This document shows positions 15,154-24,431 of a DNA stretch of 64,000 bases, in pieces. Every line of letters starts with the position of its first letter. The first letter of the stretch is position 1. The notes under the pieces are model-generated. The model was not told where the DNA came from. It worked only from the letters and a program-made list of their open reading frames with translations, and did not search any database. The translations under genes were made by a program, and so were the position numbers. The stretch is from an uncultured Collinsella sp. (GTDB lineage: Bacteria > Actinomycetota > Coriobacteriia > Coriobacteriales > Coriobacteriaceae): assembly GCA_937923795.1 (NCBI GenBank), contig CALDWI010000032.1:1-64000 (forward strand), written 5' to 3'.

Positions 15154-17922
15154 ATGCTGATGCTCAAAACCGTCACGGTACTCGAAGCCATCTCCAAGCG
15201 CCGCCGCACGGCGCGCCCTGCCGCTCATACCGGTCTGTCCAAGAACACCATATTCGCCGCCACCCATAGTGCCGAGGACGCCCTCGTACTGCTTGACGCC
15301 ACGGCAAACGGCCTCACCGTCGAGCAGGCAACTGAGCGCCTGAACGCCGTCGGCCCCAACACCATCGAGGCAACGACCAAAACGCTCGCCCGCCGCATCG
15401 CCGACGCGTTCATCGATCCCTTCGCCGGCATCCTCGCCGCGCTCGCACTGGTCTCGCTCTACATCGACGTGCTCGCCGTGCCCGAACCGCAGCGCGACCC
15501 CTCCACGGTCATCGTCATCGGCACCATGCTGCTGGTATCGGGCGGCATGAAGTTTATCCAGGAAGCCCGCAGCGGCAATGCGGCAGAGGCCCTCAAGGAC
15601 CTGGTCTCCAACACTTGCACCGCCCTGCGCGACGGCGGGCGCATCGAGATCCCCTTCGACGAGCTCGTCCCCGGCGATGTAATCCGCCTCTCTGCCGGCG
15701 ATATGGTGCCGGCAGATGCCCGCATCATCACCGCGCGCGACCTGTTTGTGATCGAGTCCGCACTCACCGGCGAGAGCGAGGCCGTCGAGAAGACCACCGC
15801 CGCCACCGTCGTCGAGGGCGCCGACGGCTCCGCACTACCACTCTCTGCCTGCAAGAACATCGTCTTTACCGGCACCTCCGTGCAAAACGGCGCCGCCATG
15901 GCGCTTGTCGTTGCCACAGGCTCGGACACCTACCTGGGCGGCATCGCCAAGATGCTCAACGGGCGCGGCGAAAAGAGCGCGTTTGACCGCGGCGTCTCGA
16001 GCGTCTCCATGTTGCTCGTACGCCTGATGCTCGTTATGGCGCCGGCCGTCTTTGCCATCAACGCCGCCACCAAGGGCAACGTCATCGACGCGCTGCTGTT
16101 CGCCACGAGCGTGGCCGTGGGCATCACGCCGCAGATGCTTCCCGTCATCGTGACCACGAGCCTGTCGCAGGGCGCCAAGGACCTCGCCCGTCGCCAGGTT
16201 ATCGTCAAGAAGCTGCCGGCGATTCAAAACCTCGGAGCGATGGACGTCCTGTGCTGCGACAAGACCGGCACCCTCACCGAAGACCGCATCGTGCTCGAGC
16301 GCTACCTCAACACCGATGGCAACGAGGACGCGCGCGTGCTGCGCCATGCGTTTTTGAACAGCTTCTTCCAGACCGGCCTCAAAAATCTTATCGACCTGGC
16401 CGTAATCGACCGTGCCGATGTGACGCCCTCGACCGTCGTGCCCGATTCTATGCTGGGCCAGAGTCTGCGCGACCGCTACACCAAGGTCGACGAGGTTCCC
16501 TTCGATTTCTCGCGCCGTCGCCTGAGCGTAGTTGTCGCCGACGCCCAAGGCAAAACCCAGATGGTTACCAAGGGCGCCGCCGAGGAAATGCTCGAGATCT
16601 GCTCCTTTGTCGAGATCGATGGCATCGCTCAGCCGCTCACCGACGAGAAGCTCGCCCAGATTCGCAAGCAGATCGCCGGACTTAACGCCGAGGGCCTACG
16701 CGTAATTGCCGTGGCGCAGAAGACCAATCCGCGCTGCGTGGGCGAGTTTGGCATCGCCGACGAGTGCGACATGGTGCTGATGGGCTTTTTGGCCTTCCTC
16801 GATCCGCCCAAAGCAAGTGCCGCGGGCGCCGTCGCCACCCTCGAGGCCAAGGGCGTGGCGGTCAAGGTCCTAACCGGCGACAACGACCGCGTCGCCGCCA
16901 CCGTCTGCGAGCAGATTGGTATCGATGCGAGCAACGTCTTGCTCGGCTCCGAGATCGATACGCTCGATGACGCCGAACTTGCCGAGCGCGCCGAGAAAAC
17001 CCACCTCTTCGCCAAGCTCTCGCCGCTGCAGAAGGCGCGCCTGGTACGTGTCATGCGCGAGATGCTCGACCGCACCGTGGGCTTTATGGGCGACGGCATC
17101 AACGACGCCGCCGCCATGCGTGCGAGCGATTGCGGCATCTCGGTCGATTCGGCCGTCGATATTGCCAAGGAATCCGCCGATATCATCTTGCTTCAGAAGG
17201 ACCTGGGCGTGCTCAAGCGCGGCATCATCGAAGGCCGCCGCACTTACGGCAACCTGCTCAAGTACCTCAAGACCACGGTGAGCTCCAACTTTGGCAACGT
17301 GCTGTCCGTGACCGTCGCGAGCCTGTTCTTGCCGTTTTTGCCCATGAGCGCCCTGCAGCTGGTACTGCTGTCGCTGGTCTACGAGATCGTGTGCATCGCA
17401 CTGCCGTGGGACACCGTCGATGACGCCTGGACTGCCCGCCCGCGTGCCTGGGACGCCGCGTCCATCAAGGGCTTTATGCTCGAGCTGGGCCCCGTGAGCT
17501 CGCTGTTTGACATCGTGACCTTCGCCGCGCTCTTCTTTGTCGTGTGCCCCGCCGCCATGGACGCAAGCTGGCCCGAGCTTGCCGCCGCGGGCGACGTCGC
17601 GGGTATGGCGACCTTTGCCGCACTCTTCCAGAGCGGCTGGTTTGTCGAGTCCATGTGGTCGCAGACACTCGTGGTCCACATGCTGCGCTCCCCGCATCTG
17701 CCGAGCCCGCGCGACCACGCCGCGCCCGCACTGTGCGTTCTCACCGTGCTGGGTCTGGCGCTCGTCACCTGGCTGCCGGCAAGCCCCATCGCCGATGCGC
17801 TCGGCCTCATGCCGCTGCCCACGAGCTTTTTTGGGCTGCTCATTGGCATCGTTACCGCCTATATCGCGCTCACCCAACTGGCAAAGCGCCGCTACATTGC
17901 CCGCCACGGCGAGCTGCTGTAG
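15154..17922 (+). CDS. mgtA: P-type Mg2+-importing ATPase MgtA
   Basis: Membrane P3B-type ATPase of 922 residues that imports Mg2+ at the expense of ATP. The cation-ATPase N-domain is at 25-95 and the actuator loop has TGESEAVEK. The phosphorylation site DKTGTLTEDRI lies near residue 369 and the hinge GDGINDAAAMRASD near 645. About ten membrane helices are placed as in MgtA/MgtB, with the C-terminal six-helix block from 690 onward (PFLPMSALQLVLLSLVYE). Length is typical. ATG at 15154 follows AAGGAGG. The long leader with an internal peptide gene and hairpin suggests control by Mg2+. I saw no M-box aptamer. Confidence 0.95.
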   Translation: MLMLKTVTVLEAISKRRRTARPAAHTGLSKNTIFAATHSAEDALVLLDATANGLTVEQATERLNAVGPNTIEATTKTLARRIADAFIDPFAGILAALALVSLYIDVLAVPEPQRDPSTVIVIGTMLLVSGGMKFIQEARSGNAAEALKDLVSNTCTALRDGGRIEIPFDELVPGDVIRLSAGDMVPADARIITARDLFVIESALTGESEAVEKTTAATVVEGADGSALPLSACKNIVFTGTSVQNGAAMALVVATGSDTYLGGIAKMLNGRGEKSAFDRGVSSVSMLLVRLMLVMAPAVFAINAATKGNVIDALLFATSVAVGITPQMLPVIVTTSLSQGAKDLARRQVIVKKLPAIQNLGAMDVLCCDKTGTLTEDRIVLERYLNTDGNEDARVLRHAFLNSFFQTGLKNLIDLAVIDRADVTPSTVVPDSMLGQSLRDRYTKVDEVPFDFSRRRLSVVVADAQGKTQMVTKGAAEEMLEICSFVEIDGIAQPLTDEKLAQIRKQIAGLNAEGLRVIAVAQKTNPRCVGEFGIADECDMVLMGFLAFLDPPKASAAGAVATLEAKGVAVKVLTGDNDRVAATVCEQIGIDASNVLLGSEIDTLDDAELAERAEKTHLFAKLSPLQKARLVRVMREMLDRTVGFMGDGINDAAAMRASDCGISVDSAVDIAKESADIILLQKDLGVLKRGIIEGRRTYGNLLKYLKTTVSSNFGNVLSVTVASLFLPFLPMSALQLVLLSLVYEIVCIALPWDTVDDAWTARPRAWDAASIKGFMLELGPVSSLFDIVTFAALFFVVCPAAMDASWPELAAAGDVAGMATFAALFQSGWFVESMWSQTLVVHMLRSPHLPSPRDHAAPALCVLTVLGLALVTWLPASPIADALGLMPLPTSFFGLLIGIVTAYIALTQLAKRRYIARHGELL

Positions 17923-18026
17923 CAAGAAGACGGAAAACACCCTGCCAGCTGCCGTTGCCACTACCACAGCTACCAACGCCGCTGCCGTTGCCTCTGCCGC
18001 CGCCGCAGTCTATCCCCCCAGCAGTT

Positions 18027-18085
18027 GCGGTGGAATAGTTCCTGTTTAAAGCCCCGTGACTTTAATTTAGGGACTATTCCACCGC
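18027..18085. repeat. 16-bp inverted repeat after mgtA
   Basis: GCGGTGGAATAGTTCC at 18027-18042 pairs with GGGACTATTCCACCGC at 18070-18085 (15 of 16). The 27-bp loop has its own TTAAAG/CTTTAA pairing. It lies between the mgtA stop and the stop of the convergent LuxR gene, so it may double as a bidirectional terminator although it lacks T-runs. Confidence 0.75.
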
Positions 18086-18103
18086 GACTTATTGGGAGAT
18101 TAG

Positions 18104-19648
18104 CTAGTCCTTGGGTGTCCAGGACCAGAAGAAGTTGATAAGGGCTACACGCGAGGCGGTGCCGGTCTTTTTGTTGATCGAGGAAATGTGACGATAGAGC
18201 GTGGAGCGCGAAAGGAAAAGCGTTGTGGCGATGTCCTGAACGCTCTGGTCCGAAACGACCAAGACCTCAAGAATATCGCGCTCGCGCTCTGTAAGCCCAA
18301 AGGTGGCGACGAAGGCATCAAGGCGTTCATCGGACGTGAGCTCCGCTGCCTCCACGGGCTCGGGGTCGGAGCACGTGGGCGCAAGATTCCCACCAAGATC
18401 GTCGGTGGCAAGTGGCAGGCCATCCTGCATCACGGCATCATCGGCTCGTTGCCCCAACTGCCCCAGCAGCGTAATCGCAATGCCCACAAACATCACGAGC
18501 GCCGCACCGATCGCAGCCAGCACGTTTTGACTCGAGATGATCGCCACCGCCGGCGCCGTCACGAGCATCGAGCACACGTTGTTGACGACGCGACCCATGC
18601 ACGGCCAAAAATATGACCTGCGCGCATAGAGCGAGACGGCGGCATATTTTGTGGTAAAGAACACCACAAAGAAGCCCGAGCCCAGATAAAAGATGATCGT
18701 GGCAGCAAGCTCGTTGCCGCCATTGCCATCGACGATGAGCACAAAGAACGAAAGCGTGGACAGTATGGCGGCACATGTCATGCCGATATTCATATACGAG
18801 CGGCCGTGCAGGTCAAATAGGACGCCGGCAGCCAACGAGCTCACGACAAGCAGCAGGCGCGGCCAGTCACCCAAATCAACGGCTCCGGTAGCATGCAAGG
18901 TTGTGAGACCCGCGTTGAGAGCGGCGAATACGCCGGAAAGATACGCCGTCGCCACGGTCAGGCGGACCACGGCGCGGCGGAATGCCGCCTTTGCCTTGGG
19001 ATCGTCTTGCCACTTGGCGCCATATTCCAAAGCATCTACCGAAAGCCCGGCAACACTGGGTTCAAAGCTGGGATCGGACTCGTCGCGCAGCTTGGCGCGT
19101 CGGGCACCGTGGAGCAACGCCACCTGCGCGATCGCACAGACAACCAGAACAGCCTGCTGAGGAATGCCGGCAGGCATCACCATGTGGTTGAGAACCTGCA
19201 CCAGAACGCCCATGGCGTAAGAAAGTGCGGCGGCGCGCGCCAAGCAGGGCGTTCGCGCAAAGCGCCTCGCAAAATTTGCATGAGCAGTCGATCCGCAGTA
19301 GCCCAGCGCGCAGCACGCCACCAAACCGCCGGCAATTACCACCTCAACCTGAACCGCCATAATCAACAGCAGCAATGCCGCCACCAGCAAAACGCCCGTG
19401 ACGTCACTCGTTGCGTCGATAGCATGGGGACGGCGATAGTACAGAATGGGACGCACAAAAAAGCCAATCACGCTCGCGCCGATGACAAGGCTCTCATAAA
19501 TAACGACCTCGTTCGGAGACACGAACTCGGCCATGCGCACATCAAAAAGATACTCGCACGCCAAAAACGTGAAGAAGAACAGCGCCAGGCATATAATCTC
19601 CCGAATGCCCCGACGCAAATATGCGGTTGTGTCTCCCATGCCCCTCAT
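18104..19648 (-). CDS. Membrane-embedded LuxR-type transcriptional regulator (12 TM + HTH)
   Basis: 514-residue one-component regulator. Residues 1-430 hold about twelve hydrophobic segments arranged as two six-helix halves around a cytoplasmic loop (RAKLRDESDPSFEP), resembling a major-facilitator fold. Residues 447-512 are a LuxR/GerE helix-turn-helix (FGLTERERDILEVLVVSDQ, QDIATTLFLSRSTLYRHI). Such proteins are abundant in Coriobacteriia and are thought to sense a ligand in the membrane and bind DNA directly; the ligand is unknown. The start at 19646-19648 is chosen for GGGGG eight bases upstream; 19639 and 19669 are alternatives. It is convergent with mgtA, and no obvious target gene lies on the same strand. 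Confidence 0.88.
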   Translation of the reverse strand: MRGMGDTTAYLRRGIREIICLALFFFTFLACEYLFDVRMAEFVSPNEVVIYESLVIGASVIGFFVRPILYYRRPHAIDATSDVTGVLLVAALLLLIMAVQVEVVIAGGLVACCALGYCGSTAHANFARRFARTPCLARAAALSYAMGVLVQVLNHMVMPAGIPQQAVLVVCAIAQVALLHGARRAKLRDESDPSFEPSVAGLSVDALEYGAKWQDDPKAKAAFRRAVVRLTVATAYLSGVFAALNAGLTTLHATGAVDLGDWPRLLLVVSSLAAGVLFDLHGRSYMNIGMTCAAILSTLSFFVLIVDGNGGNELAATIIFYLGSGFFVVFFTTKYAAVSLYARRSYFWPCMGRVVNNVCSMLVTAPAVAIISSQNVLAAIGAALVMFVGIAITLLGQLGQRADDAVMQDGLPLATDDLGGNLAPTCSDPEPVEAAELTSDERLDAFVATFGLTERERDILEVLVVSDQSVQDIATTLFLSRSTLYRHISSINKKTGTASRVALINFFWSWTPKD

Positions 19649-20022
19649 GGTTAACCCCCAGCCGCTCAATTGTCTGGAAATCTATTTTAATAAAGAACCA
19701 GTCTCAATATTGAAGCTGAGCTCGAAATGCTGCAAATTCGACCCCGGCCGTCCACATCACGCCGCGATTTTGAGCCGCAGGGCCCAGAGGGGCACGCGCG
19801 ATCTCTAGCTCGGCCAGGAGTGTCTCCAACTACCACTCATTTAAGTGCGTCCCCAATGAGTGGCCCCCAATGAGTGGCCGAAGAGTGTCCCCGGCGTCCA
19901 ATCAAAAAATGGGCCATGTGTCCCAGTTGTGGAGACTCCTTGAGCCGTCTGGGTATCGCGAAGGATCGCGCACTCCCCCATCATCAAAAGTGACACACGC
20001 TACCAGTTGATGGGAGGCAGCC
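19649..20022. other. Divergent intergenic region with REP copies
   Basis: 373 bp between the leftward regulator and the rightward zinc-ribbon gene. The first 90 bp are AT-rich (TATTTTAATAAAG) and probably hold the regulator promoter. 19833-19863 is a GGGGAC repeat, followed by a partial second copy (CCCCCAATGAGTGG). Nothing else is recognisable. Confidence 0.5.
19833..19863. repeat. REP-like GGGGAC repeat
   Basis: CCACTCATTTAAGTGCGTCC then CCAATGAGTGG; the outer CCACTCATT and AATGAGTGG are complementary. A truncated copy follows directly. Confidence 0.8.
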
Positions 20023-20760
20023 ATGGGCTTCTTTGACAAGATGTTCGAGAAGAAAGAGTGCGCGATTTGCGGTACCGAGCTGGGACTTCTAGGTAAGACA
20101 AAAATCAATGAAGGCTACCTGTGCAAAGAGTGCGCCGGCAAGCTCTCCCCCTACTTTCACGGCTATCGCTCCAGCACCGCGGACGATATCCGTGAGCAAC
20201 TCGCCTACCGCGAGGCCAACGCCGAGCGCCTGTCTTCGTTCAACCCCACGCGCACGCTTTCTGCCGGGCGCACCAATATTATGCTCGATGAGGACGCGGG
20301 CCTGCTGATCATCACTTCGCAGAGCCGCTGGCGCGACGCCAATCCCGACATCATCGAGTTCTCGCAGGTACTCGGCTGCGATATGGATATCGACGAGCAG
20401 CGCACCGAGATCTATCGCGAGACCAAGGACGGCGAGCGCGAGAGCTACAACCCGCCGCGCTACGACCTGGATTACGACTTTAATCTGACCATCCACGTCA
20501 ACACGCCGTACTTTACCGAGATCAACCTGCGCGTGAACGACTCCACCATCGATCAGCGCGGCTCCATCGAATATCGCGAGGCCAAGCGCCAGGCAACCGA
20601 AGTCCGCGATGCGCTGGTGCAGCTGCGCCAGGAGACGCGGGACAGCGTCGTGGCCGCCAAGGCCCCCAAGACCGCGGTGACCTGCCCCTTCTGCGGAGCC
20701 ACCACCATTCCCGATGCCAGCGGGCGCTGCGAATACTGCGGCGGCGCCATCGGCGCATAG
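20023..20760 (+). CDS. DUF4428-type protein with C-terminal zinc ribbon
   Basis: Cytosolic protein of 245 residues. The N-terminus GFFDKMFEKKECAICGTELG with YLCKECAGKLSP is a CxxC...CxxC zinc knuckle of the DUF4428 type. The middle is a beta-rich domain (LDEDAGLLIITSQSRWR) of PH-like appearance. The C-terminus VTCPFCGATTIPDASGRCEY-CGG is a second zinc ribbon. The molecular function is not known. ATG at 20023 follows GGGAGG. It is the first of three co-directional genes (24 and 48 bp gaps) that all carry zinc ribbons, which points to one complex with the membrane zinc-ribbon and SPFH proteins that follow. Confidence 0.85.
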   Translation: MGFFDKMFEKKECAICGTELGLLGKTKINEGYLCKECAGKLSPYFHGYRSSTADDIREQLAYREANAERLSSFNPTRTLSAGRTNIMLDEDAGLLIITSQSRWRDANPDIIEFSQVLGCDMDIDEQRTEIYRETKDGERESYNPPRYDLDYDFNLTIHVNTPYFTEINLRVNDSTIDQRGSIEYREAKRQATEVRDALVQLRQETRDSVVAAKAPKTAVTCPFCGATTIPDASGRCEYCGGAIGA

Positions 20761-20784
20761 CCCCCGGCACGGAAAGGACCGATC

Positions 20785-22107
20785 ATGGCCTTCGAGAGCG
20801 TTAACTATCAGTGCCCTGCCTGCGGTGGCCCCTTGCATTTTGCAAGCGCCGAGCAAAAGCTCGTCTGCGACTACTGTGACTCGCGCTTTGAAGTCGAAGA
20901 AGTCGAGGCCCTCTATCGCGAGCGCCAGGACAAGGCAGACGCCAAAGCCGATGCCGCAGCCGCAACGCCAAAGCCCGTCGCCGACGACGCGGTGCAGGAG
21001 CTCGCCCAAAACGCCGGCTACATCTGCTCGTCGTGCGGCGCCGAGCTCGTGTCCGACGGCACCGTCGCTGTCACCACCTGCCCGTACTGCGGCAACTCCG
21101 CCGTGGCGCCCGGTCAGCTTTCGGGCGACTTCTCGCCCGACCTGGTGATTCCATTTAAGCTCGGGCGCGATGACGTCACGGCCGCACTCAAGGAACACTA
21201 CAAGGGCAAGATCTTGCTGCCCAAGAGCTTTGTCACCGGCAGCCACATCGACGAGGTCCAAGGTGTCTACGTGCCGTTTTGGCTCTACGGTGCCCGCGTT
21301 GACGGCGAAGTGTACTTTGACGCGACCAACGAGACCGTGACCGAGGAATCCGACCGCACCGTCACGACCACCGACCACTACGATGCCTATCGCAAGGGCA
21401 ATATCTCGTTTAAGCGCGTGCCCGTCGACGGATCGTCCAAGATGCCCGACGGCCACATGGACGCCATCGAGCCGTTTGACTACGACGCACTGCGTCCGTT
21501 CTCGGTCGCATATATGCCCGGCTACATCGCCAACCGTTACGACGAGGACTGCGAGACCTGCAAGGCGCGCGCCGAGCGCCGTATGGAAGAAAGCACGATC
21601 TCGGCCCTGCGCGAGACCGTCGTCGACGAATACGACGATGCCACGGTCGAAAGCAAGCAGCTCGACTACACCTGGGAAGACAGCGACTACGCCCTGTTCC
21701 CCGTCTGGATGCTCTCCACCTCGTGGAACGGCAAGAGCTACCTGTTTGCCATGAACGGCCAGACCGGCCGCTTGGTCGGCGAGCTTCCTTGCTCCAAGCC
21801 CAAGCTCGCTATCGCCTCGGTGCTGTTCTTTGTGATCGGATTTGTCCTCTCCCAGATCCTCTTCATGGGTGAGAACGCCTTCGATCCGGATTACCTCACC
21901 TTTGATATCGAGGGCATCCTCATCAACATCGTCGCGCCGCTGATCATCGTGGTCATCGCAGACGTGCTGCTGGTGGGCCAGCTCAAGACGGCCAACGAGG
22001 CCACCCACGCCGATTGCTACTGTGGCGAGCTCGACCTGACCGAGAAGCACGACACCTTCAGCCACACCGAGACCACCGTTGTCATGAAGGACGACAAGGA
22101 CGATTAA
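20785..22107 (+). CDS. Zinc-ribbon membrane protein, YdjG-like
   Basis: 440-residue protein. Two N-terminal zinc ribbons (YQCPACGG ... CDYCDSRF; CSSCGAEL ... CPYCGN) are followed by a long soluble domain (IPFKLGRDDVTAALKEHYKG, YVPFWLYGARVDG, FPVWMLSTSWNGKSYLFAMNGQ) and two membrane helices near residues 345-405. This organisation matches TFIIB-type zinc-ribbon proteins such as B. subtilis YdjG, which with the SPFH protein YdjI helps recruit PspA to stressed membranes. The same partner order here (YdjG-like then YdjI-like) supports a membrane-stress role, although no pspA gene is present in the window. ATG at 20785 follows GGAAAGGA. Confidence 0.85.
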   Translation: MAFESVNYQCPACGGPLHFASAEQKLVCDYCDSRFEVEEVEALYRERQDKADAKADAAAATPKPVADDAVQELAQNAGYICSSCGAELVSDGTVAVTTCPYCGNSAVAPGQLSGDFSPDLVIPFKLGRDDVTAALKEHYKGKILLPKSFVTGSHIDEVQGVYVPFWLYGARVDGEVYFDATNETVTEESDRTVTTTDHYDAYRKGNISFKRVPVDGSSKMPDGHMDAIEPFDYDALRPFSVAYMPGYIANRYDEDCETCKARAERRMEESTISALRETVVDEYDDATVESKQLDYTWEDSDYALFPVWMLSTSWNGKSYLFAMNGQTGRLVGELPCSKPKLAIASVLFFVIGFVLSQILFMGENAFDPDYLTFDIEGILINIVAPLIIVVIADVLLVGQLKTANEATHADCYCGELDLTEKHDTFSHTETTVVMKDDKDD

Positions 22108-22155
22108 CCATCCTGACCAATACCACCCGGCCTTTGACGAGAAAGGAAGATCACC

Positions 22156-23397
22156 ATGGGACTCTTGAAAGCTGGATTGGGTGCTGCCGGCGGCGTCATG
22201 GCCGACCAGTGGAAGGAATTTATCTACTGCGAATCGATGCCCGCTGACGTCTTGGCCTGCAAGGGCAGCAAGCGCACCGGCGGCCGCAGCTCCAACACGC
22301 GCGGCGAGGACAACGTCATCTCCAACGGCTCGGTCATCGCCGTCAACGACGGCCAGGGCATGCTCGTGGTGCAAAACGGCAAGATCATCGAAGTCGCGCT
22401 GGAGCCCGGTGAGTTCGTCTTTGACACCGGCAGCGAGCCGAGCGTCTTTAGCGGCAACCTGGGCGATTCCATCAAGGAGACCTTCGCCAATATCGGCAGC
22501 CGCTTTACCTTTGGCGGCGACGCGGGCAAGGACCAGCGTGTCTACTTCATCAACACCAAGGAGATCATCGGCAACAAGTACGGCACCGCCTCGCCCGTGC
22601 CCTTCCGCGTGGTCGATAACAACATTGGCCTGGACGTCGACATCTCCGTGCGCTGCAACGGCGAGTATTCGTACCGCATCACCAACCCGCTGCTGTTCTA
22701 CACCAACGTATGCGGCAACGTGACCGATAGCTACACGCGCGACAAGATCGACAGCCAGCTTAAGTCCGAGCTGCTCACCGCCCTGCAGCCCGCCTTTGCC
22801 AAGATCTCGGAGATGGGCATCCGCTACAGCGCCATCCCCGGCCACACCACCGAGCTCGCCCGCGCGCTCAACGAGGTCCTCTCTGCCGACTGGCGTGACC
22901 TGCGCGGCGTTGAGATCGTAAGCTTTGGCGTCAACTCCATCGCCGCCTCGCAAGAAGACGAGCAGATGATCAAGGACCTGCAGAAAGCCGCGGTCATGCG
23001 CGATCCCACCATGGCGGCAGCCAACATCGCCAGCGCCCAGAGCGATGCGATGCGCGCGGCAGCCGCCAACCCCAACGGCGCGATGGCAGGCTTTATGGGC
23101 ATGGGCATGGCAGGTGGCATGGGCGGCATGAACGCCAGCCAGCTGTTCGCCGCCGGCCAGGCACAGCAGCAGGCCGCCCCGCAGCCGGCTCCGGCTCCCG
23201 CCCCCGCACCGGCTCCCGCCGCCGCACCTGCGGCCGGCACGTGGACTTGCAGCTGCGGCGCCACCAACACCGGCAAGTTCTGCTCCGAGTGCGGCAGTCC
23301 CGCACCCGCCCCGGCACCGGCAAAGTGGTTCTGCCCCAACTGCGGCAGCGAAAACGGCGGCAAGTTCTGCAGCAACTGCGGAACGCCCCGGCCCTAG
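22156..23397 (+). CDS. SPFH-domain protein with tandem zinc ribbons, YdjI-like
   Basis: 413 residues. Residues 20-290 form an SPFH/virion-core-protein-like domain (KEFIYCESMPADVLACKG, GELDNV-like basic patch, VDNNIGLDVDISVRCNG, KAAVMRDPTMAAAN). A Gly/Met-rich stretch (MGMGMAGGMGGMNASQLF) and a Pro/Ala hinge follow. The end has two zinc ribbons (WTCSCGATNTGKFCSECG; FCPNCGSENGGKFCSNCG). Homologues oligomerise at membranes. ATG at 22156 follows AAAGGAAG, 48 bp after the YdjG-like gene, so the pair is co-transcribed. Confidence 0.9.
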   Translation: MGLLKAGLGAAGGVMADQWKEFIYCESMPADVLACKGSKRTGGRSSNTRGEDNVISNGSVIAVNDGQGMLVVQNGKIIEVALEPGEFVFDTGSEPSVFSGNLGDSIKETFANIGSRFTFGGDAGKDQRVYFINTKEIIGNKYGTASPVPFRVVDNNIGLDVDISVRCNGEYSYRITNPLLFYTNVCGNVTDSYTRDKIDSQLKSELLTALQPAFAKISEMGIRYSAIPGHTTELARALNEVLSADWRDLRGVEIVSFGVNSIAASQEDEQMIKDLQKAAVMRDPTMAAANIASAQSDAMRAAAANPNGAMAGFMGMGMAGGMGGMNASQLFAAGQAQQQAAPQPAPAPAPAPAPAAAPAAGTWTCSCGATNTGKFCSECGSPAPAPAPAKWFCPNCGSENGGKFCSNCGTPRP

Positions 23398-23477
23398 CCC
23401 CTCTATCTGGTAATTGGCGGGGGATCCGCCACCCCCGCATTTGCTTCTATGGGTTTCGTTCGATGAAGGAGGACACC

Positions 23478-24320
23478 ATGAAGACAACGTTCAAAAAGTC
23501 CGTACTCGCATTTCTGACATGCGTCCTGGCGCTCGCCTTTGCCCTGACGGGCTGCAGCGGCGGCGGCAAGGACCCCAAGGCCAACTTCGTCGGCAGCTGG
23601 CAGTACTCGGGTGGAACCTTGGATGGCGAAGAGCTCACCGATGAGTACATGGATATGCTCAAGGAGTGGGGCCTCAACTGCGTCCTGATCCTCGACGAGG
23701 ACGGCACAGGCGTCCTCGATATGTTCCTTGAGGTCGCCGACCTGAAATGGGAAGCCAAGGACGCCACCACCGTAACGATCACCGCCGAAGATGAGTCGCA
23801 CGACCTGAAGCTCAAGGACGACAAGCTCGTCCTTGAGGTGGAAGGCGACAAGCTTATCTTCACCAAGTCCGACAAGGATCTGTCCGGCACGGTGAAGAAG
23901 GATCGCGAGGCGGCCGAGAAGGAAGAAGAGGTCGATGAGGCCGTCGAAGACGACGACGTCCAGAGTGTCGAAATCTCCCCCGCCGTCACCGTCGCCGATG
24001 ACGATCTGTGCACCATCACCATCACCGAGAAATTCAAGGACGACTGGGGCGACATCGGCTTTGTCGTCAACATCACCAACAAGAGCGACAAGGACCTGAC
24101 CTTCTACGCTCCTTCCGGCAAGACCAACGTCAACGGCACTATGAAGGAACCCTGGTTCTCGGCTAACCTGATGCCCGGCACCAGCGCCACCGAGGAATTC
24201 ACGTTCTCGAGCGGCGAGCTTGACAGCCTTGACGACCTGGTCAATACGACCATCGGCATCGACGCCTACCTGACCGATTCCTACGAGGACGTCGCCTCCT
24301 ACAGCGCAACCATCGCGTAG
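23478..24320 (+). CDS. Putative lipoprotein with DUF5067-like C-terminus
   Basis: 280-residue exported lipoprotein. Signal sequence KKSVLAFLTCVLALAFALTG with lipobox LTGC at about residue 27. Residues 35-135 are a lipocalin-like or DUF4923-like module (FVGSWQYSGGTLDGEEL, LILDEDGTGVL). An acidic linker EKEEEVDEAVEDDDVQ follows, and residues 165-280 form an Ig-like or DUF5067-like domain (FVVNITNKSDKDLTFYAPSG). ATG at 23478 follows AAGGAGG. It may belong to the upstream SPFH operon (80-bp gap). A terminator follows at 24374-24411. Confidence 0.82.
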   Translation: MKTTFKKSVLAFLTCVLALAFALTGCSGGGKDPKANFVGSWQYSGGTLDGEELTDEYMDMLKEWGLNCVLILDEDGTGVLDMFLEVADLKWEAKDATTVTITAEDESHDLKLKDDKLVLEVEGDKLIFTKSDKDLSGTVKKDREAAEKEEEVDEAVEDDDVQSVEISPAVTVADDDLCTITITEKFKDDWGDIGFVVNITNKSDKDLTFYAPSGKTNVNGTMKEPWFSANLMPGTSATEEFTFSSGELDSLDDLVNTTIGIDAYLTDSYEDVASYSATIA

Positions 24321-24373
24321 CGGCAGACATCGACGGCCGCGGATTGGCGGATACATCCGCGCACATGTCAGGC

Positions 24374-24411
24374 GGGGCCGCAGGAGTTGATCCTGCGGCC
24401 CCGTCGTTTTT
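24374..24411 (+). terminator. Strong rho-independent terminator between convergent genes
   Basis: GGGGCCGCAGGA and TCCTGCGGCCCC form a perfect 12-bp stem with a GTTGA loop, followed by GTCGTTTTT. It ends rightward transcription before the leftward response regulator. Confidence 0.92.
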
Positions 24412-24431
24412 GTGCCGATGCGTAACGAGCG

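Noticed and set aside
17930..18020. Trinucleotide-like GCCGTTGCC-rich tract after mgtA as a coding repeat
   Set aside because: It follows the mgtA stop codon, is short and irregular, and has no ribosome site or conserved frame.
20089..23487. 1132-codon open frame on the reverse strand
   Set aside because: It is antisense to three well-supported zinc-ribbon/SPFH genes and results from high GC third positions; its translation has no recognisable domain.
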